DNA of 64,000 bases from positions 108,429,800 through 108,493,799 of the forward strand of contig CM056993.1 of assembly GCA_029891345.1 (NCBI GenBank), written 5' to 3'. The notes beneath the pieces are model-generated. The model had not been told where the DNA came from. It saw only the letters and a program-made list of their open reading frames with translations, and made no database searches. The position numbers and the translations under genes are program-made. Below, one piece after another: positions 15,828 to 27,800 of the stretch (positions are counted from its first letter, which is position 1; every line of letters begins with the position of its first letter). The stretch is from Dryococelus australis. Taxonomy: Eukaryota > Arthropoda > Insecta > Phasmatodea > Phasmatidae.

Positions 15828-18800
15828 TGCGTGCGTGTGTGATCATGAGCATAGATTACACATTTAATACACTGTTGAATCACATTATTATGACTACCTG
15901 CTAGAAGTGCCATCTGTAGCATATAGTCCATGATATGGCCCGTGATGTGGGCTGGTGAAGCGGGTATATAATGCAATCGACAGGCTGGCTTGCACAGTGC
16001 ACTTCCTACTTTCATGGTTAAAGGAAGCAATTTAACAGAGTTGCAAAAAGGGGACAGCATTTGTGAAACAGCGTCATTTGTGAACTGTTCACGTGCCTCT
16101 ATAGTAAAGGTGTATCATTAGTGGATGAATGGAACTATTGAAAATAACCGTCGTGGAAACTGCAGAGCTCCATGTGCTATTGATCTCCAAGGTGAATGTT
16201 GACTACAATGGTGCGTGAATGTCAAATGACAGGCTACAGTAGAACAGCTCAATGTCCAAATGAACCAGGGGGCATCCAGACACGTGTCTATCACAGCAGT
16301 TCAGCAAACCTTTCTGCATGGGGTTCCAGAGTAGACTGAGGGTGACTGTGACCATGCTAACACAGGTGCATTGACGAAAACGACTGGAATGTGCTAGACA
16401 GTATGGTGATGAGTCACTGTTTCAGCTGCATAGAATTGGTGGACATCAGCATGTCTGGCGAGAAACGTTAAAGAACAGACACGTGCATCCATTGCGGTGG
16501 GGGCAGTGTTATGGTCTGGGGAATATTCTCGTGGTATTCTCTACGCCCCATCATCCGTGTGGAAGGCACTCTTGATTAATTTGGGTATGAATCTATCCTC
16601 GGTGATCACGTCCATCCATACATGATGATTGTATTTTGTCTGGAGGATGGGGTCTTCCAGCACAATAGTGCGCATTGCCACGCTGCTATAAGTGTCCGCA
16701 CGTGGCTGGAAGAGCAGGATCAAGACTTCAAAGTTCTTCCCTGGCAGCGCTCCAGATACCTGGGGAGACCTATCAGCTCCTGACTGAGTCAATGTCATCT
16801 TGTATAACTGCTGTCCGTGCTGCGAAGGGTAGTTACTCTGATACTAGCAGGTGGTCATAAAGTGATTCCACTCTGTATGTGTGTGTGTGTATATATATAT
16901 ATATGTATGTGTGTGCGCACGCGCTTATACCAGGTGAGTCGCCCGTGCATGTTTTCTGTATCTCTGCAACCCACATATGATACTACCTATCTAACAAAAC
17001 ATCTACCATAGCAGAACACAATGTGCGTGTTGATTCATTATCAGTACAGTAAGCAGTGAACAGATGGTGTTATGTCAGCAGTGTGTTGAAAAGCAGTCAC
17101 TTTCCAAAGAATGCAGGTCCATTTGTGTTGAATCTTATTGTGATGTTTACCGAATACATTGGTATGTGACAGCATCCTTAGTAACACATATGTCTCATTT
17201 TGAACCATTGAATTTCTTCACGTGATATAAAAATACAATCACAGCTTACTATATTGATGAAAATAAAACAACGTGCATCGGCTGTTTGTAGCAATTCTCT
17301 TATTTTCGTGCTGTTGATTGGTGCAGGCTGACAACAGCATAAAATGTTCAGATAACAGATGAGGCGCCATAACAAGTACGTCGTACACACACAGGACTTG
17401 GACGACACAAGAGTCAATTGTTTTAAAGTGGAAGATATGTTTTGTTGAGTGGGTGGTATTGTGTGCGGGTTGTATAGATACGGAAAAAATGGTGTGTGTG
17501 ACTCACTTGGTATGTGTGTATATACAGATGTGGACAGAAGTATTCATAGTCACAAGTACAAAGAGAAATGTAATATTTTGTGTGCTCCAGGAACAAACAT
17601 ATTTCTCTTTGCAGACACGAATTAAATAAATCATGTATTATATATATATATATAGTATAGAAATGTCAGTTCGAGCACAGCCTCCAACCATCAGAAAACC
17701 AACGGCAAATTGAATGCCCAAACCATCAGAAAAAATTCCTCTTAATTTTCCTGATCCAAAACATCAGCTGCCGGTTCGAGCACAGCCACAAAAAAGTGAC
17801 TGCAAAAGTTGCGTTAGAGTGCAGTTGCAAAAAGTGATTGCACAAAGTTATCCACGTACTCTTTGTAAAGAGTGACTATAAAAAGTTGCGTTTTGGAGCA
17901 GTTGCAAAAGTGACTGCAAAAAGTTGCAAAGAGTGGCTCAAGAAATTTGAATGCGTATAAAATAAAATACTGTATATAATAAATGAGTGCAAATAAAAAT
18001 CAACCGACGTCTAATATGATGACCATGGCAATGAAAAAGGCTAATGGAACTGGTAATGTTTGGAAAGAATATAAGTTTAAGAAAGACGTCTTTGCGAAAG
18101 GAAAGAATGAGAAATCTCAAGAGACGTATGCCAAGTGTGAAACTTGTAAACACTTTTACAAACTGTCTCTCATAATAAGCCATCTTAAAATTAGATTGCA
18201 CAAAGGTCTTACACCAATACGTAATAAATCACATGAACCAACAAATGCATGGGAAATTTTTAAAGTGCCACAACACTTAATATCGTAACAGAAGTTCCCA
18301 CGAGAGAAACAAGTGAAATGTGTAGCCACTATTACAAACCGTCTCTCATAAGAAGTCACTTGAGAAGTAAAATTCATAAGTACACACCCATATTCGGTGT
18401 AGAAGAAATCGAAACAGCATTTCAAAGTAGGATCAAGACTTATGCTGTAAAGAATGTGAATGCATACAAAGACCCAAAGCATTTCCTAAATGATGTAAAA
18501 GAAACTGTCACGGGACTAATTAGTAAACATTCAAAATCATTCAAAGTGAACATGAAATTCTTCACTGAGTACAAAAGGGGAATTGGTGAGAATATTGAAT
18601 ATGTAGAAAGCTCCTTTAAAACAAAGAATGAAATTATACTGAAATCGACTAATCTGGAAGAATATTATACCAAAAGCATATCAAAAATCATAGCTGAGAT
18701 GGGGGCATTTGAAGCAAAGGGATCTCAGTAGGTACTCAACAGAATATTTAAACTAGAAGTGTGAATAAATAAATGTGTACCATTCAAGGGCAGTTCTTAT

Positions 18801-21800
18801 GTTGATCTCCCAGAAAAAATCAAAACTAAGCAGGTGGTAATTAATGTTGACGATGATCAAAAATGTTTTTTGTGGTCTGTTCTATCTGCATTGCATCAAG
18901 TACGAAGAAACTCTCAAATAGTGAATAAATATGAAGCTTACGAACATGAGTTTGATGATGCACTTAAGGGTTTAGAATTTCCAATAAAATTGGATAGCCT
19001 ACCAACCTTTGAGAAGTGGAATTTCTATTAATGTATACACATACGAAGAAGATGGCGGTAAGAAATATGTAATCTGTCCATTAAAAATAACAAAAAATAA
19101 GACTGATAAGCACATAAACCTACTCTATATCAAAGACGAAAAGAACGACCACTACTGCTGAGTAAAAAGTCTTTCGAGACTTGTCGCATCGCAAGTAACG
19201 AAAAATGATCACAAAATTTTTATATGTGATGTTTGCAACATTTCTACTCTGTAAATAAGCTAAAAGATCATGAACAAGACTGTCGAGATCATGATGGTAT
19301 TAGAGTTTAACTACCATGTAAAGGAAAAAATGACATATTAAGATTTCAAAACCAAAATCATTCTTTGAGAGTTCCGTTTGTGATATATGCTGATTTTGAA
19401 TGTTTGTTGACTAAAATCGAAACTTGCCAACCAAACCCTGACGAATCCTACATGAAACCATACCAAAAACACGAGCCTATTAGCTTCTGTTACTATGTAA
19501 AATATGAACACGAGTACTATAAACCACCAGTAACTAATGAAGGGCCTGATGCATCTACTGTGTTCGTTAAAATGCTAATGGAAGAAGCAACGTCTATTGG
19601 TGATATATACACAAATGAAAAACCAATGCTTCCACTAACTTAGAAAGAACAAATTGTTTATGATACAGCTATCCATTGCCATATATGTGTAAAGCCTTTG
19701 AATGGTGATTCTGTGAGAGATCATGATCATCTTACGGGGAAATTTAAGGGAGCTGCACACAGAGATTGTAACTTATCGTATAGAAATCCATGTTTTGTCC
19801 CAGTGTTTATACACAATATATCTGGCTATGACACACATTTATTCACAAGAGATCTTGGCATCGATGAAAATAAGATTGATGTAATTCCCAACAACAAAGA
19901 AAAATGTATTTCTTTTACGAAGCACGTATGTGGAAGTGTAAATCTTAGATTTATTGACTCATTTTAATTTATGGCTAGTAGTATCTATAAACTCTCTAGC
20001 AACCTTTCCAGAAGCCAATTCCGAGAAACATGTAAGCATTTTTCCAATGAACTTCTTTACTTTGTTACAAGAAAATGTGTCTACCCATATGACTACAGGG
20101 ATAGTGCTGAAATATTTTTTGTGAGACATCGCTTCCATCCAAAGATGCATTTTACAACAAACTCAATAAATGCAGCATTACAGACGAAGATTACGAATTT
20201 GCGAGAGAGGTGTGGGAAGAATTCAACATAAAATCCCTAAGAGAGTACACAGAACTGTATAACAAATCTGTTGTGTTGATATTGTCTGATATAATGAAAA
20301 AATTTAGAGATGTGTGTCTCAAAACATATAAGCTAGATCCAGCATGGTATTTCACAGTCCCAGGGTTAGCGTGGGATGCTATGCTCAAACACACTAAAAT
20401 AGAACTAGAATTATTAACAGATTACGACATGATTTTGATGATAGAAAAAGGTGTTAGTGGTGGAATTTCACAATGTTGTAAGCGATATGCTAAAGCAAAT
20501 AAATACATGAATGCTTATGATAGCACAAAGGAAATCTTTTATCTTACATATCTGGATGCTAATAACTTATATGGATGAGCTATGAGTCAGTATTTGCCCT
20601 ATGGTGGGTTTTAGTGGGAAAATATAAATATATATGTAACAAAAATAGAAGATGATGATAGCAAAGGGTATATATTGGAATTTGATTTGGAATACCCACA
20701 TGAACTACACGATCTCCACAAAGGTCTGTCATTGGCACCAGAGAATAAAATACCAGAAGGTTCAAAAAACCCCAAACTCTTGACTAGTCTGGATGGTAAT
20801 GAAAAATATGTATTACACTATGTAAATCTTAAGCAATATCTATCTCTCGGAATGAAGTTGAAAAAGATCCATAGAGTTCTGGAGTTTGATCAATCAGATT
20901 GGCTCAAGTCCTATATAGATCTAAACACAAATATGCGAACAAAGTCTACAAATGACTTTGGAAAAGATTTCTACAAGCTAATGAACAATTCCTTTTTTGG
21001 GGAAACAATGGAGAATATTAGAAACAGAGTGGATATATGGTTGTGCACAAGTTCTAAGCAAATGGATAAACTAGTGGCTAAACCAAACTTTAAAGATAGG
21101 ACTATATTTACTAGCTCTTTGGTTGCAGTTCATATGAATATAACAAAACTGTGCTTTAACAAACCCATTTATGTTGGAATGAGTATACTTGATCTATCAA
21201 AAGTCTTAATGTAGGATTTTCACTATAATATAATGAAGCCAAAGTATGGGGAAAATATTGGACTGTGCTACCAAGATACTGATTCGTACATCTATTATAT
21301 AAAAACACCAGACTTCTACAGTGACATGAAAGAAATGGTCGACCATTTTGATACTTCTGACTAGAAAAGATAATCCATATGGTATACAGTTAGTTAACAA
21401 AAAGATTATTGGCAAAATGAAAGATGAATGTAATGGAAAAATAATGGAAGAATTTATTGGTTTGAAATCGAAAATGTATGTAATAAATGTGGAGGGCGGT
21501 GTAAAGAAAAGAGCAAAGGGTGTGAAAAACGCTGTAGTCGGAAATGAGATTAGTTTTGGTGACTACAAAAAGTGTTTGTTTGGTAAAAAAAAATGTTGTA
21601 CAAAAGTATGAATCTTATTAGAAGTAAGAAACATGAACTCTATATGATTGAGATGAGGAAAAAAAGCATTAAGTCCCGAAGATGATAAAAAATTTATTCT
21701 TAAAGATGGCATTAATACGCTACCATGGGGACACTACAAAATTACAAAAGAGTGACACTATGAAAGAGCAGTTGCCATGCGCGAGTCGCCTTATCGCTGA

Positions 21801-24800
21801 AATAGTGCACATGAAATTGTTCGCGAGCTTAAAGGAAAGCATAATAAAATGCAATTGTGAACAACAAGCTTGTCTACGATCGTAAAGAGGTGTATTGATG
21901 AAGACAAGCAGTGGTTCAAGGCTAAAGATGTTGCGGACATACTCGAGTATGCAAATACAAAAGCATAGGCAATCATACGCGGATATAGGGGTCACGAATC
22001 GCGACCCCCTTTGAATATGCAGCCACACGCCGTATTCATCAATGAAGCAGGCTTGTACGCATTGATCATGAAATCAAAGATGGCAGCGGCTGAAAAATTC
22101 CAGGACTGGGTGTATGAAGAAGTGCTACCATCCATACGCAAATACGGCATGTACAAGCTCGAGCAAAAGTACAAACCGCTACTGGATGCTGCAAACACAA
22201 TCATCGCTGCACAAAGTAGTATCATTGACATGCACGCACTGTCGCCAATGGAAGACGTCTATAAGCATCACCAGTTTGTGTTAATCTCACTCGGCGGAAA
22301 CAATTACTATGCCATCAGATGTCAAAAGTGACTGGTGAGTGTACGACTCGATGCGAATAGGCAAGAATACCCAGAGATGCAAGTGCTACTATCTCTCGAC
22401 AACGTCAATCCCATAACGCTGTACAACCTCATGAAAGCGCAACTACCCATCACTTCGATAGGTAACTGCTTCAGTATGACAATGCGTTGCGATAACCTCA
22501 TCGCCGATATCGTACACATAAAATAGTTCGTGACAGACATTCTGGAAAGACCGATCGAGTAGTGTTTCGAGACATCTCGTCTCGAAATGTCACAAGCGAA
22601 ATAAGAAGCCATTGCCACAATTAAGAATGCACAACCTTGCACAGACAAAACAGGCATTCATACCAAATGTCGACAACGATGATAGAGACATCTTTCAAAA
22701 CTTGCGTATACAAAGGAGTCTGTGTGACACACTCCCTTTAATTCCCAACCACACGCGGTTTTCATCAACGAGAAGCAATCAGAGAACGTGTCAGAGAAAA
22801 GCATAGGCAATCATATGCTGATATAGGGAGGAGCGATTCGCTTTTCCCTGTGAATATGCAGCCACACACCATATTTATCAATGAACCGGGCCTTGAAATC
22901 AAAGATGGCAGCCACAGAACAATTCCCAGGACTGGATGTTTGAAGAAGGGTTGTCGTCCAGACGCAAGCACTGCGCCGACCAGAAGTATAAACCGCTGCT
23001 GGACACAACGAATGCAATCATCGACAAGCATGCGCTACCACCGACAAAAGATGTTATCAACACAGAAGGCAACCCGTGGTTCAAAGCGAAAGACGTTGAG
23101 AGAATAATGATCTGAAGAAGTGTTGTGAGTGAATGTAACGGGGAAGTATAAGATGCCGTTGCCACAATTACAAGGGGTGATTTGAGTCACCCAACTTAAG
23201 AATGCACATCCTCAGATGGTTTTTATTTCAGAGCCCATTTAAAACACTCTTATAGCACTATTATATAACAGTAAATGTTTTTAATGGATAACCATCCATT
23301 AAAAACTAATAACCATACATGTTTGCATACTATTTGGCTTCAGTGATTCTTTCACTTTTAACATCATATATTAGGTTTCTTTGGCTTACTAGTACCACAT
23401 TACAAATAGTTGTAGCTGATATTGGGTTATTAAAATCAACTAAGTTTCAGATTAGTTCGATATTTTACAATAGCAGTTTTTCTGTAAGAACAATCAATAT
23501 CATACAATGGTCTTCTCCCAATAAATGACTCCAGAGTTGAAGTACAGTTTATTATTACGATAAGGAGTATCTAGTTTAGTCTTTGAATTTCTAAAATCGT
23601 TGTAAGCAATATACATCGTATCGAAAATTTTATCATCAATGTTTAAATTCCAATTCTCTTTGGGAAACACTTCATTCCGTCCATTCTTAATAGAAATATT
23701 TTTGACAAAACAAGAGTCAAACATTGAACCATGTTTGTATTTCCCAGAATTTTCTTTTCTGTTTTGCTGAAAACCAACAATGACAAAGTCTGGCATATCA
23801 AATTGGATTGAACTGAACTGATCTTTTATATCAAACTGAAATGAGTTTGCATTAGTAGGTACTGGTTTTTCAAGACATTGCCAATAATTAAAACTAATTG
23901 GAATTTGGGGTGTTTGTATAATTTTTCTTTAATTTCGTCTCCATAAATAGAATCGTATTCAACAATTGGCCACAGAATTTCCAATTTCTCAATAATAATT
24001 TTACCAGCATCTGGTATATTATCTGCATCATCAGATCCATTTGCTTTCTTTGGAGGTCTTCTGTAAAGCGAAACATCGTCACTAGAATTTCTAATGAATG
24101 TGATCTTGTACCCACTTTTCCAGAATATTTCATTACAATCTCTCATAAACCCAAACAATGGATAGGTAATTTCGTTAAGCTTATCTTTCTTACATATTTA
24201 TCTAGTTCTATCCCCGACATTTGGAAGTATGCTGATTCTGATTCCGAACCTAGCAATGTATGCATCATTGTTGAAGTGATGCCAGGGTTGTCAATACTTT
24301 CGATTATACAACCATGTTTAGAGATTTCTATTCTTGAGAACTGGAATGGGAAGAAATTCTCACAAAGATCAATAGTTGAAGTTTTTTCATAAGGTTCATA
24401 TGTATCTCTTTTAATTAGCATATACTGTTGGTATACATAAGCTTCATTCGGATGTGAAAATGTATTGCCAATAGGAATATCAAACTCAATGCGCCGTTGT
24501 ATTCATTCAAATTATTTTTTGTTTGGTTGTTTGGCGGAAACCACTGACGCTCATAACTTTCAATTTTTTGTTGATCCATTTATTATATAGAAAAATAATT
24601 TCTTAAACAACTACACTTTTCTTATCAACCCAAGAATTATGACTACTATCGAAACCTAGCCATTTAATTAGCAGCTTATTTTTCATACATTTGAGACCGT
24701 ATATATTTATCATTGTTCATTTTATATAATAAATGATGCAACAAAAAATTGTAAACAATATAGAGAAGAAGACAGTTATTTGACAAGTTTAAAACTTTTA

Positions 24801-27800
24801 GAAAATTTTGCCAAGATGAATATAATAAAAATAATAAACACGATCAACCATTGATAGATGCGATAGAAGATTTGGGGCAATAAATTGGACATGTAACAAA
24901 TGAGAATCAGAACTTAATAAGAGAACTTGTTCCATTTGCTGTAAATAATTTAACTACCCACTGACACCAACAGAAACATCTTTTGAAAGAAAACTGTTTG
25001 GTAAAACAGGCACCGATGAATGCTATAACGATGGCGTTAAACGCATTGACGATGATGATGAATGCTATGACGAAGCATTGGGGCATTTGAAAACTGATAT
25101 CCCACAGTTAACTAACTACAAAACAACATTTATTAGATAAGAAAGTGGCAGATTTCTTAATTGAGTGCAAAGACGATATTTTTGGGCTAAAGGCTGATGA
25201 AGGTAAATTGTATATTGGTGATTGCAAAGTAACATTCATCAATGACAAATTTACTGTAAAAGGCCAAACATACACTGCAACCGATGGTTTGAGTAAATTA
25301 CTAATTAGTAAGAAAGTAACAGAAAGCGCCTACACTGCAACCGACTATGAACACTATAGTCGTATCCTAGCAGATACACACACATTTTTTTCAAAACAAT
25401 GATCCAAACTTGGGAACGCCAAAATCGAGTAAAGGGAATAAATGGAAAATTATTGTTAAACCTATTTACAATTTGATTAAAAAGAAACGTCCCTTGCCTA
25501 AAAAGGTGAAAGGTATAAAGAAATATACAGGCTACCCCAAAGAATACATATGGATGGATGATGTTAGGATGCTTATTGATCGACTTCTTGTTATTTATGG
25601 CAAAGAGAATGCTGGAAATGATAACTATTACAACGAAAAAGTTGGAATAATGAATATGCTCAACAGCAAGTTTAGTGACTTTGTTGTGAACAATCCAAAA
25701 GGTATACCATATCTGATACGAACGTTAAACACAATGCCACATACTTTTTGGGAGTCGGAGCATCACGGAAAAGGTCTACTCAATGACATAATAAATTTGC
25801 TACCTTCTGAGTTGCATGCACCCATTTATCAGTACTTAGGTCAGAGTACCAGACTAAAAGAGAGAATTGAGCGTGGTGACAAACCCATTAATCCACTAGA
25901 TGCGGCTGCAATGGAACATGATATAGTTTATCATCGCAATAAAGATCTAGCTGAAAGACATGTAGCTGACAAAGAAGTAGAAAAGAAAGCGTTCAAAAGA
26001 TTAAGTTCAGATGCTGATCTCAATGAGAGATTGTGGGCTGGTGTTACTGGATCTGTGATGCATATTAAATGTAAGCTTGGCTGGGGAATTAAAGTAAAAT
26101 GATACAATATTTGTTATAATAAATGAAAGTAAAAAAACATTGTATTTCAAGTTCCTAACGAGGAGTTGAAGGGTTTGAATATTGATTCTTTCCTAACGAA
26201 AGACCAACTGGATTGTAAAAACAAGAAACTAAAGGAGGACAAAGGGATGGCTATCACAATTTCAGTTCCACAGCTTAAGAAAATGTCCAAAGAAATGAAA
26301 ACTGGAAATAATTTGACAGTTCACAATGGTGGATTTTTACCCTTAATTTTCACAGCATTGGGGGCTCTAGGAGCGTTAGCTGGCGGTGCATCATCTGTCA
26401 CTACATCAGTAATTAATGCTAAGAAGAAAAACCAAGAATTGGAAGAATGCAGGCATAATTTAGCTATGGAGGAATACGGCAAGGGATTGAAGAAAGTTAA
26501 GTTGGGTAAGAATGTTAAAAAAAAGTAACTCCACTCCGTAACTTTGATATTGATCAAATGGTTAAAAAATTAAACATTAAAAATTTTCGGGGTGTATTTA
26601 TGGTCGATGAGCTACTTAACACGCCACTCGATAATGAATGCGGGATTGATAATCTAGATGTTTTGACAAACTCTGGTACACACTGGGTATGCTATTGGAA
26701 AAAAGCAAACAACAAATATTATTTTGATTCATTTGGCGGAAATCCACCGCGACAATTAATAGCATATCTCAGATGTAATATTTTTTATAACGATGACAGA
26801 ATTAAAAATTTCAATCAAGTAACTTGTGGTCATTTGTGTGTAATTGTGCTAAATCTCTTTTCACATAATTTTAAATTTCCAAAAATTATTTCACTATTAA
26901 TAAACAATGGATATATGTGGAGATGCATTAATGAGCTCTGGATTGAAGATCAAATTAAAAAAAACACAAACAATGATGAGAAGATCAGTCCTAATGATTT
27001 TGTTTCCAACACATAATTCGACTTTATAACTACACTGACAAGAAATAAAAGATCATTGAATAAAGCCTATCTTACTTGGAAGTAGATAATAATATAGATT
27101 TTGAACAAAAAATACTAAGACATGTGGGAAATCCTATTGCACCGAAGGATGCAATCAATTTAGAGTACTATCAGAAAAACAGAATTAACATTATTCGTTT
27201 AGTTGGGAAATACAATTCAAAAGAAAAAGTATTTTACTTTGATAACCGAATAGAAATTTTTTTTATGAGAGATGGAACTATAGTTGAAATAATAATAAAA
27301 CCAGAAAAATATAAGTGTTATCATCTGTTATCATGAATGGAAAAAAAATTGACATGCATAAAACTTTTAAAGTATACCCTGATGGTATGATATATTTTAA
27401 AATACCAAAAGCCCATAATTTACCCGAAGGTACAATTGTGTTTATTGAAATAGCTATGGTATATGAATACGTTTAAAAAGATAAGATTATGTTAGTTTTT
27501 AATGGATACACTTCCATTAAAAACAAAACTCACAATCTAAGAATTTAAAAAGTCTTTAATTTTATTACGGTACTTGCCATTATTTAACTTAAGAGTACTA
27601 TCTATTGTAACAAAACCATATTCATTATTCCAACATTTTGAACATGTCTCCCTAAATTTCTCAAATGACATATCACCTCCAACAAAATCACTATGAATAT
27701 GTTTATTTGTATCGTCTTGCCTGAATATGCAAAGAAAATTAGCATTGTGTCTTATAAGCTGCTTAGGTACTTTTGAGTATGTCTGAGCTAAATAGAAACA

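Noticed and set aside
15725..16060. Minus-strand ORF of 111 codons
   Set aside because: Much of it is the (TA)n microsatellite read as Tyr-Ile repeats; the rest runs antisense to the Tc1-like element.
21720..22657. Several minus-strand ORFs over the BRO array
   Set aside because: They are antisense shadows of the Bro-N and DUF3627-like coding frames.
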